DNA of 62,350 nucleotides from Desulfurivibrionaceae bacterium. Its GTDB lineage: Bacteria > Desulfobacterota > Desulfobulbia > Desulfobulbales > UBA5123. Where the stretch lies: positions 1 through 62,350 of the forward strand of contig JAQYVW010000011.1 of assembly GCA_030145325.1 (NCBI GenBank). Reading direction: 5' to 3'. Shown piece after piece: positions 43,932 through 53,209 of this stretch (position 1 is the first letter of the stretch; each line of letters starts with the position of its first letter). Both the position numbers and the translations under genes were made by a program. Under the pieces are notes generated by a model. That model had not been told where the DNA came from. It worked only from the letters and a program-made list of their open reading frames with translations, and did no database searches.

Positions 43932-45839
43932 ATGAGCAAGATTATCGGAATAGATTTAGGAACCACCAATTCATGTGTGTCGATCATGGAAGGCGGCGAG
44001 CCCAAGGTTATCGCCAATGTCGAAGGCAACCGCACCACCCCGTCCATTGTTGCTTTTAATGATAGTGGTGAGCGGCTGGTAGGCCAGGTTGCTAAACGGC
44101 AGGCGGTTACCAATCCCACCAAGACCCTGCACGCCATCAAGCGTCTTATTGGTCGGAAATTCACCGATGCCGAGGTCAAGAAGAGTCTTGAAGTGAGCCC
44201 CTTTCCCATTGTTGAGGGCAAGGGCGGTGACGCGGCGGTTGAGGTGGATGGTAAGGCTTACACCCCTGCCGAGATTTCTGCCATGACCTTGACCAAGATG
44301 AAGCAGACTGCCGAGGAGTATCTTGGCGAAGCGGTTACCGAAGCGGTAATCACCGTTCCGGCCTATTTTAATGATAGCCAGCGTCAGGCCACCAAGGATG
44401 CCGGTCGGATTGCCGGTTTGAACGTGCAACGGATCATCAACGAGCCCACTGCCGCCTCTTTGGCCTACGGTCTCGACAAGAAAGGCGAGGAGAAGATTGC
44501 GGTCTTCGATCTTGGCGGCGGCACCTTTGATGTTTCCATCCTTGAGATCGGCGATGGTGTTTTTGAGGTCAAGTCCACCAATGGCGACACCTTTCTCGGC
44601 GGCGAAGACTTTGATATGCGCATCGTTAACTGGCTGGCCGACGAGTTCAAGCGTGAGCAGGGTATTGACTTGCGCACCGACAAGATGGCCTTGCAGCGTT
44701 TGAAGGAAGAGGGCGAGAAGGCCAAGATGGAGCTGTCCACCACCATGGAAAGTGAGATCAACTTGCCCTTCATCACCGCCGACGCTTCCGGGCCTAAGCA
44801 TCTCAATGTTAAACTTAGCCGGGCCAAGTACGAGACCCTGGTTGCTGATCTGGTGGAACGCACCATCGGGCCTTGTAAAACCGCCCTCAAGGACGCTGGT
44901 CTTACTGCTGCCGAGATTGATGAGGTTATTCTGGTGGGCGGCATGAGCCGGATGCCCAAGGTCCAGGAGAAGGTCAAGGAGATCTTCGGTAAGGAACCTC
45001 ATAAGGGGGTGAATCCTGATGAAGTGGTGGCCATCGGCGCCGCCATTCAGGGCGGAGTATTGAAGGGTGATGTTAAAGATGTTCTTCTCCTCGATGTTAC
45101 CCCACTTTCTCTGGGAATCGAAACCTTGGGCGGAGTTTTTACCAAGCTCATTGAGAAGAACACCACTGTCCCCACCAAGAAGAGTCAGGTCTTCTCCACC
45201 GCGGCCGACAATCAGCCGGCGGTATCCATCCACGTTCTGCAGGGTGAGCGCGAGATGTCTTCCGGTAACAAGTCCATCGGTCGTTTTGATCTTGCCGATA
45301 TCCCGCCTGCACCGCGCGGAGTGCCGCAGGTTGAGGTAACCTTTGATCTCGATGCCAACGGCATCTTGCATGTTTCTGCTAAGGATCTTGGCACTGGCAA
45401 GGAGCAATCAATCAAGATTACCGCCTCCAGCGGTTTGTCCGAGGATGAGATTCAGCAGATGCAGCGCGATGCCGAGTCCCACGCCGAGGAAGACAAGAAA
45501 CGTAAAGAGCTGGTGGAAACCAAGAATCAGGCCGACTCCCTGGTGTATGCCACCGAGAAGAGCTTGAAGGATTTGGGCGATAAGGTTGATGCCGAGACCA
45601 AGTCCAATGTCGAGCGCGAGATCGAGAATGTCAAGAAGGTCATGGAAGGAGACGACGTTGAGGCCATGAAGGCGGCGGTTGAGGCCCTGACCCAGGCTTC
45701 CCATAAGCTGGCTGAGATGATGTACAGCCAGGCCAGTCAGGATCAAGCCGCGCCGGGTGCTGATGCTGGTGGCGACGCCGGAGCCAAGAAGGATGACGAC
45801 GACGTGGTTGATGCTGACTTCGAGGAGGTCAAAGAGTAA
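43932..45839 (+). CDS. dnaK: Chaperone DnaK (Hsp70)
   Basis: 635 residues. The N-terminal ATPase domain has [18 protein letters not shown] and [15 protein letters not shown]. The linker is [14 protein letters not shown], followed by the substrate-binding domain and an acidic tail ending [15 protein letters not shown]. In an operon with grpE; dnaJ is not adjacent. Confidence 0.98.
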   Translation: MSKIIGIDLGTTNSCVSIMEGGEPKVIANVEGNRTTPSIVAFNDSGERLVGQVAKRQAVTNPTKTLHAIKRLIGRKFTDAEVKKSLEVSPFPIVEGKGGDAAVEVDGKAYTPAEISAMTLTKMKQTAEEYLGEAVTEAVITVPAYFNDSQRQATKDAGRIAGLNVQRIINEPTAASLAYGLDKKGEEKIAVFDLGGGTFDVSILEIGDGVFEVKSTNGDTFLGGEDFDMRIVNWLADEFKREQGIDLRTDKMALQRLKEEGEKAKMELSTTMESEINLPFITADASGPKHLNVKLSRAKYETLVADLVERTIGPCKTALKDAGLTAAEIDEVILVGGMSRMPKVQEKVKEIFGKEPHKGVNPDEVVAIGAAIQGGVLKGDVKDVLLLDVTPLSLGIETLGGVFTKLIEKNTTVPTKKSQVFSTAADNQPAVSIHVLQGEREMSSGNKSIGRFDLADIPPAPRGVPQVEVTFDLDANGILHVSAKDLGTGKEQSIKITASSGLSEDEIQQMQRDAESHAEEDKKRKELVETKNQADSLVYATEKSLKDLGDKVDAETKSNVEREIENVKKVMEGDDVEAMKAAVEALTQASHKLAEMMYSQASQDQAAPGADAGGDAGAKKDDDDVVDADFEEVKE

Positions 45840-45865
45840 ATTTCCTTTGAATTTCTGCATGGGAA

Positions 45866-45897
45866 GGGGAGTGGGAGAAATCCTGCTCCCTTTTTTT
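45866..45897 (+). terminator. Terminator of grpE-dnaK
   Basis: GGGAGTGGGA, GAAA loop, TCCTGCTCCC, then seven T. Some internal mismatches. Confidence 0.7.
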
Positions 45898-46010
45898 GTC
45901 CTTTTGTTTCTGCGGGGGCGGGGGAGAAAAGCCTTGCTCTCGGGCCGTTTTTTTTTTAAACACAGTGAGCAGTGAACAAGCCGTAAAATATCAAAAGAAC
46001 GGGAAAAATT

Positions 46011-46976
46011 ATGAGAATCTTGTCAGGTATTCAGCCCTCTGGGCAACTGCACATCGGCAACTACTTCGGGATGATGAAGCCGATGATTGCCAATATGGAT
46101 CAGAGCGAGTTGTACGCCTTTATTGTTGACCTGCACGCCCTTACCTCCGTACAGGATCGAGCAACCCTCGCTCAAGGTACTCTGGAGGCGGCTGCTGATT
46201 TTATTGCCCTGGGTCTTGACCCTGAGAAATGTTTGTTTTGGGTGCAGTCTGATCTTCCCGAGGTCACTGAGTTGGCCTGGGTCTTGTCTTCTCTTACCCC
46301 CATGGGCTTGCTGGAGCGGTGCCACTCCTATAAAGATAAGGTGGCCAAGGGCATTGCCCCCAGTCATGGTCTCTTCGCCTATCCGGTGTTGATGGCTGCT
46401 GATATCCTTCTTTTTCAGGCTGAGCGGGTGCCGGTGGGCAAGGATCAGAAGCAGCATCTGGAGGTGGCCCGCGATATCGCCATCAAGTTCAACAATACCT
46501 TTGGTGAGACCTTTACGGTGCCGGAGCCGGTGATTGATGCCAATGTTGCCACCGTACCGGGCGTAGATGGCCAGAAGATGTCCAAATCCTATGGCAACAC
46601 CATCCCCATCTTTAGCGATGCCAAAACCCTTAAAAAACGGGTGATGGCCATCGTCACCGATGCCACCCCAGTGGAAGACCCCAAGGATCCAGATAAGTGC
46701 CATCTGTATAGTATCTACAAGCTCTTTGCTCCCGCAGAACGGTTGCAGGAGGTGCATGATCTCTACGTCAACGGCGGGGCCATGTACGGCAAGATCAAGC
46801 TGGAACTGGTGGATTTGCTCTGGGAGTATTTCCGTGAGGCGCGTGAGAAAAAACAGCAATTGCTTGCGGAACCTGAGCAACTGCGGGCCATTCTCAAACA
46901 AGGGGCGGAAAAGGCTCGTACCAAAGCCATTCTCACTCTTGATTTGGTTCGAGAGCGGGTTGGGCTTAAATACTGA
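46011..46976 (+). CDS. trpS: Tryptophanyl-tRNA synthetase
   Basis: 321 residues. Class I signatures: SGIQPSGQLHIGNYFGM (HIGH type) and KMSKSYGNTI. The length and the FVQSD-like FWVQSDLPEVTELAWVLS segment are usual for bacterial TrpS. Forty bases before cysC. Confidence 0.97.
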   Translation: MRILSGIQPSGQLHIGNYFGMMKPMIANMDQSELYAFIVDLHALTSVQDRATLAQGTLEAAADFIALGLDPEKCLFWVQSDLPEVTELAWVLSSLTPMGLLERCHSYKDKVAKGIAPSHGLFAYPVLMAADILLFQAERVPVGKDQKQHLEVARDIAIKFNNTFGETFTVPEPVIDANVATVPGVDGQKMSKSYGNTIPIFSDAKTLKKRVMAIVTDATPVEDPKDPDKCHLYSIYKLFAPAERLQEVHDLYVNGGAMYGKIKLELVDLLWEYFREAREKKQQLLAEPEQLRAILKQGAEKARTKAILTLDLVRERVGLKY

Positions 46977-47015
46977 GAGGTTTCGTCCTCTGCAAGGACG
47001 AACGAAAGATATTTC

Positions 47016-47636
47016 ATGAAGAAAAATACTCCCTCATCCGAAAATGTGGTTTGGCACCATGCCGCGGTCACCAAAAAACGCCGCGAGCAGTTGAACGGCC
47101 ATAGGGCTGTCAATCTATGGTTCACCGGTCTCTCCGGCTCCGGCAAGTCGACCCTGGCCCATGCCGTGGAAGAGCGGCTTTATGAACTGGGCTGCCGGAC
47201 CTTTGTTTTTGACGGTGATAATGTTCGACACGGCCTTTGTGGTGATTTGAGCTTCTCCCTTGAGGATCGGCATGAAAATATCCGCCGGATTGGCGAGATG
47301 GTGAATCTTTTTCTCCAAGCCGGGGTGATCGCCCTCACCGCCTTTATTTCCCCCATGCGCCGCGATCGGCAAATGCTGCGGGAGATTGTCGGCGAGGGTG
47401 AATTTGTCGAGATTTACTGCCGATGCCCTCTGGAAGTCTGTGAGGAGCGGGATGTTAAGGGGATGTACAAAAAAGCACGGGCTGGTGAAATTGCTAATTA
47501 TACCGGTATTTCTTCTCCCTATGAGGAACCGGTTAAGCCAAGCTTAGTTTTGGACAGCGGTTCCCTGCCTCTGGGGGAATGCGTTGAGATGGTTATTCGG
47601 TTCCTTAGGGAGCGGAAGGTAATTGGACAAGATTGA
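47016..47636 (+). CDS. cysC: Adenylylsulfate kinase
   Basis: 206 residues. P-loop [11 protein letters not shown], then [16 protein letters not shown] and FISPMRRDR, all CysC hallmarks. It makes PAPS from APS. A dissimilatory sulfate reducer does not need PAPS for respiration, so its place beside manC-gmd-fcl suggests PAPS for sulfated surface glycans; this is inference. A short hairpin (TTTCGTCCT/AGGACGAA) lies just upstream. Confidence 0.95.
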   Translation: MKKNTPSSENVVWHHAAVTKKRREQLNGHRAVNLWFTGLSGSGKSTLAHAVEERLYELGCRTFVFDGDNVRHGLCGDLSFSLEDRHENIRRIGEMVNLFLQAGVIALTAFISPMRRDRQMLREIVGEGEFVEIYCRCPLEVCEERDVKGMYKKARAGEIANYTGISSPYEEPVKPSLVLDSGSLPLGECVEMVIRFLRERKVIGQD

Positions 47637-47727
47637 TTTTGCAGCTTGATTAAGTTTTCCTCTTTGTTGCGGAGGAGTTTTTTGTAGCCAACAGGGGTTG
47701 CTGACTAATTATAATAAGGAGTTATTA

Positions 47728-49158
47728 GTGGACGCATCAGTTATCGTGCCGGTGATTTTGGCCGGTGGTTCCGGTACCCGGCTCTGGCCTCTTTCTCGTT
47801 CATTGTATCCCAAACAGTTGCTGCCTTTGGTTAATGAGCGAACCTTGCTCCAGAATACGGTGGCTCGTCTTGCTGGGGTGGTGGGTGTTTCAGCGCCGTT
47901 GGTGGTCAGCAATAGCGAGCATCGATTCATGGTTGCTGAGCAGCTGCGGGAGGCAGATAGTAATGCCGCTATCCTTCTCGAACCGGTGGGGCGTAATACT
48001 GCCCCGGCCGTGGCCATCGCTGCCCTTGAGGCCTTGGCGCAGGAAGATGACCCGGTTTTGCTGGTTCTTCCTGCCGACCATTTGATTGATGATGAGGTTG
48101 CCTTCAAGGAGGCCGTGGCTGGTGGCCTTGTCGTGGCGGAAACAGGTGATTTTATTACCTTTGGTATTCTCCCCCATCATCCAGAAATCGGTTACGGTTA
48201 TATTTGTAAAGGCGATCAGGTGGCTGCTGCCGCTGATGTTTATCGAGTGGCTCGTTTTGTTGAGAAACCTGATTTAGCTACTGCCGAAAGGTATTTGGAG
48301 TCTGGTGAGTATCTTTGGAACAGCGGTATGTTCATGTTCAAGGCACGCCGTTATCTGGAGGAGTTGGAGAAGTTTGCTCCCGAAATGCTTGCCCTTTGCT
48401 GCGAGGCGTATGATGGCAAGGTTTCTGATATTGATTTCATTCGTCTTGATGAGGCCGCGTTTGCGAAATGTCCCAGTGACTCTATCGATTATGCGGTGAT
48501 GGAGAAAACCGATGCTGCTTGCGTGATTCCCCTGGATTGTGGGTGGAGCGATATCGGTTCTTGGGCAGCCCTCTGGGAGCGAGGCGAGCAGGATGAGAAT
48601 GGCAATGTCTTTAAGGGTGACGTGATTGGCGAGGATGTTCAAGATTGTTATATCCATGCCAGTGGTCGCATGGTAGCTGCGGTGGGATTGCGTGAGCATG
48701 TGGTGGTTGAGACCGCCGATGCGGTGTTGGTGGCTGCTAAAGATCGGGTTCAGGATGTCAAGGCGATTGTGGAACGGTTGAAGTTGGAGCAGCGGCAGGA
48801 GGTTGTCTTGCATCGGCAGGTTTTTCGACCTTGGGGTTCGTATGAGTGTATTGATAATGCTGAACGGTTTCAGGTTAAGCGCATTGTGGTGAGTCCTGGA
48901 GCGCGACTGTCTCTTCAGGCTCACCATCATCGGGCTGAGCACTGGATTGTGGTCAAGGGAACGGCTAAGGTGGTTAATGGCGATCAGGAAATCATTCTTG
49001 CCGAAAATCAGTCCACCTATATTCCCATCGGCGCCACCCATCGATTAGAAAATCCTGGAAAAATACCATTGGAGTTGATTGAAGTGCAATCAGGTAGCTA
49101 CTTGGGTGAGGATGATATTGTTCGTTTTGAAGATATATATGGTCGAAATGGTTGTTAG
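47728..49158 (+). CDS. manC: Mannose-1-phosphate guanylyltransferase / mannose-6-phosphate isomerase
   Basis: 476 residues from GTG 47728, with AAGGAG upstream. The nucleotidyltransferase half starts VPVILAGGSGTRLWPLSRSLYPKQLL. The C-terminal cupin has LSLQAHHHRAEHWIVVKGTAKV. It makes GDP-mannose, the substrate of Gmd encoded next. Confidence 0.95.
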   Translation: MDASVIVPVILAGGSGTRLWPLSRSLYPKQLLPLVNERTLLQNTVARLAGVVGVSAPLVVSNSEHRFMVAEQLREADSNAAILLEPVGRNTAPAVAIAALEALAQEDDPVLLVLPADHLIDDEVAFKEAVAGGLVVAETGDFITFGILPHHPEIGYGYICKGDQVAAAADVYRVARFVEKPDLATAERYLESGEYLWNSGMFMFKARRYLEELEKFAPEMLALCCEAYDGKVSDIDFIRLDEAAFAKCPSDSIDYAVMEKTDAACVIPLDCGWSDIGSWAALWERGEQDENGNVFKGDVIGEDVQDCYIHASGRMVAAVGLREHVVVETADAVLVAAKDRVQDVKAIVERLKLEQRQEVVLHRQVFRPWGSYECIDNAERFQVKRIVVSPGARLSLQAHHHRAEHWIVVKGTAKVVNGDQEIILAENQSTYIPIGATHRLENPGKIPLELIEVQSGSYLGEDDIVRFEDIYGRNGC

Positions 49159-49194
49159 CGAGACTTGAAACAAGATTTCTAGGAGTTGTGACAT

Positions 49195-50277
49195 ATGAAA
49201 AAAGCATTGATTACTGGTATTACTGGTCAGGATGGCGCGTATCTCGCCGAGTTTTTGTTAAAGAAGGGCTATGAGGTGCATGGTCTCAAGCGTCGCGCCT
49301 CACTGTTTAATACCGATCGGATAGATCATCTCTATCAGGATCCCCATGAAAAAGAGCGGCGGTTTGTCCTGCATTATGGCGACATGACAGACTCCAGCAG
49401 CCTCCTGCGGATTATTCAGCAGGTGTCTCCGGACGAGATTTATAACCTGGCGGCCCAGAGTCATGTGGCGGTTTCTTTTGAAGAGCCAGAGTATACCGCC
49501 AACTCCGATGCTTTGGGGGCGTTGCGGGTTCTGGAGGCGATGCGGATTCTTGGGATGGAAAAGAAGACCCGCTTCTATCAAGCTTCCACCTCGGAGCTTT
49601 TTGGCGAGGTTCAGGAGACGCCGCAGAAGGAAACTACCCCATTTTATCCCCGTTCGCCTTACGCAGTGGCCAAACTTTATGCTTACTGGATTACGGTCAA
49701 TTACCGGGAGGCGTACGGGATGTATGCCTGCAACGGTATTCTTTTTAACCATGAGTCGCCGGTGCGGGGTGAGACCTTTGTCACTCGCAAGATCACCCGG
49801 GCCTTGGCGAGGATCAAGCTTGGTCTGCAGGATTGTCTCTATCTTGGCAATCTGAGCGCCAAGCGCGATTGGGGGCATGCCAAGGATTATGTGGAGATGC
49901 AGTGGTTGATGCTGCAACAGGAGACCCCTGATGATTTTGTGATCGCCACCGGGGTGCAGCATTCAGTGCGGGATTTTGTTGATGCCGCGGCTGTTGAACT
50001 TGGCATGAACATCCGTTGGCAAGGCGAGGGGGTGGATGAAAAGGGCTACGATGATCAGGGGAGATGTGTCGTTGCGGTGGATTCCCGTTACTTCCGGCCC
50101 ACCGAGGTTGAGACTCTGCTTGGTGACCCTAGTAAGGCAAAGAACGAGTTAGGCTGGGAGCCCAAGGTGACCTTCAAGGAGTTGGTAGCTGAGATGGTGC
50201 GAGAGGATCTCAAAGCTGCCGAGCGAGATGAATTGGTCAAACGCCATGGGTTTAATGTTTATAATTATAATGAGTAG
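49195..50277 (+). CDS. gmd: GDP-mannose 4,6-dehydratase
   Basis: 360 residues, extended SDR. NAD-binding [15 protein letters not shown], the catalytic YxxxK in [12 protein letters not shown], and [24 protein letters not shown] precedes ATG. First step of GDP-fucose (and related) synthesis with fcl downstream. Confidence 0.97.
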   Translation: MKKALITGITGQDGAYLAEFLLKKGYEVHGLKRRASLFNTDRIDHLYQDPHEKERRFVLHYGDMTDSSSLLRIIQQVSPDEIYNLAAQSHVAVSFEEPEYTANSDALGALRVLEAMRILGMEKKTRFYQASTSELFGEVQETPQKETTPFYPRSPYAVAKLYAYWITVNYREAYGMYACNGILFNHESPVRGETFVTRKITRALARIKLGLQDCLYLGNLSAKRDWGHAKDYVEMQWLMLQQETPDDFVIATGVQHSVRDFVDAAAVELGMNIRWQGEGVDEKGYDDQGRCVVAVDSRYFRPTEVETLLGDPSKAKNELGWEPKVTFKELVAEMVREDLKAAERDELVKRHGFNVYNYNE

Positions 50278-50287
50278 ATGGAAAGGC

Positions 50288-50503
50288 GAGGTCTGAGGGC
50301 TGAGCTCAGGGCCTGAGTTTTGAATCCTGAGTCCTCGGATGTAGGGTATCTTGCGGAAGATATTTTTGCAGAGGCAATGTCTAAAGCAGATGAGGTAGCT
50401 AGAATTATCGGCGGTTTACGTTCTGCGGTACAAAAACAGAGAGATCAACAAAAATGACTAAAAAGAATCCCACCAAGCCCTCGCTTCTCAGCCCTCAGTC
50501 CTC
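50288..50503. repeat. Inverted short repeats flanking the four-helix-bundle remnant
   Basis: GAGGTCTGAGGGCTGAG (50288-50304) and CTCAGCCCTCAGTCCTC (50487-50503) are complementary with one mismatch. Further CTGAG/CTCAG units (50313, 50326, 50530) extend the pattern. The right repeats lie inside the fcl coding frame. Confidence 0.7.
50344..50457 (+). pseudogene. C-terminal remnant of a four-helix-bundle (23S rRNA IVS-type) protein gene
   Basis: The frame ending in TGA at 50455-50457 reads GYLAEDIFAEAMSKADEVARIIGGLRSAVQKQRDQ. This fits the last helix of four-helix-bundle proteins (GYLSEE-F--L...EV-RML-GLI-SL). The reading frame is stopped at 50314-50316, just before this tail, and the rest of the gene is absent. 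The TGA overlaps the ATG of fcl. Confidence 0.55.
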
Positions 50504-51494
50504 TGTTTTTGATTCTCAAACCTCGCCCCTCACCCCTCAGTCCCGAATCTACGTTGCCGGCCACAGAGGACTGGTTGGTTCTGCCATGGTGCGATCCTTG
50601 CGCAAGGCTGGCTGCGACAATTTGATTATGCGTACCCATGCTGAATTGGATCTTAGTGACCAGCAGGCGGTGGGCAGGTTTTTTGAGGATGAGCGTCCGG
50701 AATATGTCATCCTTGCCGCAGCCAAGGTTGGTGGTATCCATGCCAACAACGTCTATCCGGCAGAGTTTATTCGCGAGAACCTTGTTATTCAGAGTAACGT
50801 AATCCATGCCGCGTGGCAGCATGGGGTTAAGCGGCTGCTCTTTCTCGGCTCTTCCTGTATTTATCCTCGTGACTGTCCACAGCCCATGCGGGAGGAGTAT
50901 TTGCTCACCGGGCCATTGGAGGGCACCAATAGGCCCTATGCCGTGGCTAAGATTGCCGGGATTGAGATGTGTTGGGCCTATAATCGCCAGTATGGAACGC
51001 AGTATCTGGCGGTGATGCCGACAAATCTTTATGGCTTGGGTGATAATTATGATCTGGATAATTCCCATGTCCTCCCGGCCTTGATTCGCAAGATGCACGA
51101 GGCCAAGGTCCGGGGTGACAAAGAGGTCGTGGCCTGGGGAACCGGTACTCCGAGGCGGGAGTTCCTCTTTGGTGATGATATGGCGGATGCTTGTCTTTTT
51201 CTAATCAATCAGCCTGATGATAAGTTTCGATCGTTAACCCAGGGGGATACGCAAGCGCCGCTGGTTAATATAGGTTGCGGTGAGGATCTTACTATTGCTG
51301 AGCTTGTGGCGACGGTAAAAGCAGTGGTCGGATTTGGCGGCGAGATTGTTTGGGATCGTAGTAAGCCCGATGGCACGCCTCGGAAGCTTCTCGATGTGGC
51401 TAAGTTGCTAGGCCTTGGCTGGCGGCCAACCACTCCGTTGGCCGAGGGGGTTGGTATCGCCTATCGGGATTTTTTGGCGTCACTGGGGCAGTGA
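50454..51494 (+). CDS. fcl: GDP-L-fucose synthase with repeat-derived N-terminal extension
   Basis: 346 residues. The normal start of the fold, SRIYVAGHRGLVGSAMV, begins only at about residue 30; before it stands a Ser/Pro-rich stretch (KPSLLSPQSSVFDSQ, then TSPLTPQ) encoded by the CTCAG repeats. No other start codon lies before the NAD loop, so the extension is probably translated. Catalytic SSCIYP and NRPYAVAKIAGIEMC (YxxxK) are present. It converts the Gmd product to GDP-fucose. Confidence 0.93.
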   Translation: MTKKNPTKPSLLSPQSSVFDSQTSPLTPQSRIYVAGHRGLVGSAMVRSLRKAGCDNLIMRTHAELDLSDQQAVGRFFEDERPEYVILAAAKVGGIHANNVYPAEFIRENLVIQSNVIHAAWQHGVKRLLFLGSSCIYPRDCPQPMREEYLLTGPLEGTNRPYAVAKIAGIEMCWAYNRQYGTQYLAVMPTNLYGLGDNYDLDNSHVLPALIRKMHEAKVRGDKEVVAWGTGTPRREFLFGDDMADACLFLINQPDDKFRSLTQGDTQAPLVNIGCGEDLTIAELVATVKAVVGFGGEIVWDRSKPDGTPRKLLDVAKLLGLGWRPTTPLAEGVGIAYRDFLASLGQ

Positions 51495-51527
51495 TGACCA
51501 GGAGTATTTCTGGTTGAAAGTGCTTTG

Positions 51528-52391
51528 CTATTGGCTGTGAGAGCCGATAAGGTACGGTGTGACTTTCCAAAATCTATGCATTAATCCTTCTTGCCGGGAT
51601 GTGGTTTTTTGCAGCCATCCCAGCCATTTCTTTTCGAATCTGTCGGCGGCTAGGCGTTGATTGGCACTTAGTCGTAATCCCTTCGGCGGTGCTTCTTCCT
51701 GCGGGGGGAGCGGGCTGGTGAAGGCCATGGTGACGCGGTGTTCTTTGTCCACCAGATAATATGCGCCAAGTCCTATCACCCATTGGCCCTGCATGGTGCC
51801 GCAGAAAGTTGCCCAGCGTAGTTGGTCTGGTAGTTCCTGGTCATATTCATTATTGTAAAGGAAAAAAGGCTCCTTGATCGGATAGTCGGTGGCTATGAAC
51901 CGATTGCTCTTGATTTGTTGAAACATCAGGTTGAGATAAGTATTGTCAGGCCCGTGTAGGGTAATGATTTGTGCCGAGTTTGCACCTAATCCTTCTCGAC
52001 GGTTGCCTATGACCGTGAAAGAGAGGGGAACAGTAAAAGCGAGGTCGAAGCCGCGGATGGTTCCATCGCTTCTGCGTTCTGCTAGGGTGGGTGCTGTTTG
52101 CTGCTGTTGCTGTGGCGTTGCTTGGGGTTGTGTCGGAGGGGTGGTGCTCCAGCCTTTGCTAACGATGCAGCTGGTATAGGCTGACTGGTAGGTGTCAGCG
52201 TCGACCATTAGTCCGGTCATGGTGGCTTGACGGCCAATCTCTTGCGCAACCATTTCACACTCTTGAGAGTTACGGTTAAAGTCGGCTTGGTAATGGCCTG
52301 CTTTGTACCAATGACTTCCGTTGCCCCCACAGCCGGTAAGAAACTGCAGCAGGATGAAAATAAATATGAAGGTATGGAAACGGATATGCAT
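51528..52391 (-). CDS. Putative lipoprotein, unknown function
   Basis: 287 residues from the ATG at 52391 (GAGG upstream). A hydrophobic start leads to lipobox FLTGC, so it should be lipid-anchored. The mature part has FNRNSQECEMVAQEIGRQ, a cysteine pair, a Gln/Pro/Thr-rich linker, then a globular domain (FTVPLSFTVIGNRREGLG ... WATFCGTMQGQWVIGLGAYYLV). It is divergent from the glycan cluster to the right. Family not recognised. Confidence 0.7.
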   Translation of the reverse strand: MHIRFHTFIFIFILLQFLTGCGGNGSHWYKAGHYQADFNRNSQECEMVAQEIGRQATMTGLMVDADTYQSAYTSCIVSKGWSTTPPTQPQATPQQQQQTAPTLAERRSDGTIRGFDLAFTVPLSFTVIGNRREGLGANSAQIITLHGPDNTYLNLMFQQIKSNRFIATDYPIKEPFFLYNNEYDQELPDQLRWATFCGTMQGQWVIGLGAYYLVDKEHRVTMAFTSPLPPQEEAPPKGLRLSANQRLAADRFEKKWLGWLQKTTSRQEGLMHRFWKVTPYLIGSHSQ

Positions 52392-52582
52392 GGTTGTCCT
52401 CATCTTCGGTCTTTTAGATCTTGTGGTCGATTGAAAATATTTTTTTGTTAATACACATTTTGTGGTGTGTAGCAAGTGATCACCATGTAAGGATGGTGGG
52501 TTATTGTACTGGGAAGCAATAATTGCTGCCTGAACCTGATAGATTTGAATTATTTGTGCATATTGCAACTGGCGGCATTAGA

Positions 52583-52633
52583 AAGCAAGAGGAAATACGA
52601 CAACGTGGTTTTTGGGTGCATTTCCTCTTGCTT
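52583..52633. repeat. 14-bp inverted repeat upstream of the glycan operon
   Basis: AAGCAAGAGGAAAT (52583-52596) and ATTTCCTCTTGCTT (52620-52633) are exact complements. No T-run follows. It could be a leader hairpin or operator. Confidence 0.5.
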
Positions 52634-52688
52634 CGTAGAATATTCCCAACAATCGTCTTGACTCCATGGAAGTATCCGGGTAATTAGT

Positions 52689-52750
52689 GTTCACCTCGTG
52701 AACTTACTCGTTCACCTGGATGGCGGTAGCGTGGCAAAATCAGGGTGAAC
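52689..52750 (+). promoter_or_regulatory. ops element (RfaH/NusG-paralogue recruitment site) with inverted repeats
   Basis: GGCGGTAGCGTG at 52722-52733 is identical to the ops pause sequence of JUMPstart elements (GGCGGTAGNNT). It is enclosed by GTTCACC (52710-52716) and GGTGAAC (52744-52750), and preceded by palindrome GTTCACCTCGTGAAC (52689-52703). It lies 84 bp before the first gene of the EPS operon. In enterobacteria ops pauses RNA polymerase to load RfaH. No RfaH-type gene is in this window. Confidence 0.75.
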
Positions 52751-52816
52751 TGTCAGCCTGTTTGCAATTACAATAGTGGTATTCTACTGACCCCTAACTC
52801 ATAATTCCTGACTCTC

Positions 52817-53209
52817 ATGCCCCCAGCTGAAAATCATCACGATGAAACCATCCATTTTGAACTACTTCAGTCTTTGATAAAGAGTCCGGAGCAGAGTCAG
52901 CGCGCCTTGGCCGGTTCCATGGGGATCAGTCTCGGCAAGCTCAATTTTTGTCTTCGCGCTTTAATTGACAAGGGGTGGGTCAAGGTTGATAATTTTTGCC
53001 GGAATACAAATAAGCGGCAATACGGCTATCTTCTCACCCCCGAAGGAGTCGAGGCGAAGGCAAGGTTAACTGTTCGCTTCCTGAAGAGAAAGATGGTCGA
53101 GTATGATCAGTTGGGGCTGGAAATAGATGAACTTAGGCAGGCGGTGCAGGCGGATGAAGATATTCATCCCGCAGGTGGGATGGAAACAGACAAAGGTCGC
53201 AAGAATTGA
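52817..53209 (+). CDS. MarR family EPS-associated transcriptional regulator
   Basis: 130 residues with a winged helix: [31 protein letters not shown], then [25 protein letters not shown], the pattern of MarR-type regulators found at the head of exopolysaccharide clusters. No Shine-Dalgarno sequence is evident before ATG 52817, which sits in a repeat-like CCTAACTC/CCTGACTC context. The 3' end overlaps the next gene by 4 bp. Confidence 0.85.
   Translation: MPPAENHHDETIHFELLQSLIKSPEQSQRALAGSMGISLGKLNFCLRALIDKGWVKVDNFCRNTNKRQYGYLLTPEGVEAKARLTVRFLKRKMVEYDQLGLEIDELRQAVQADEDIHPAGGMETDKGRKN

Noticed and set aside
47698-47727. TTG start of manC at 47698
   Set aside because: The AAGGAG ribosome site lies after it and before the GTG at 47728.
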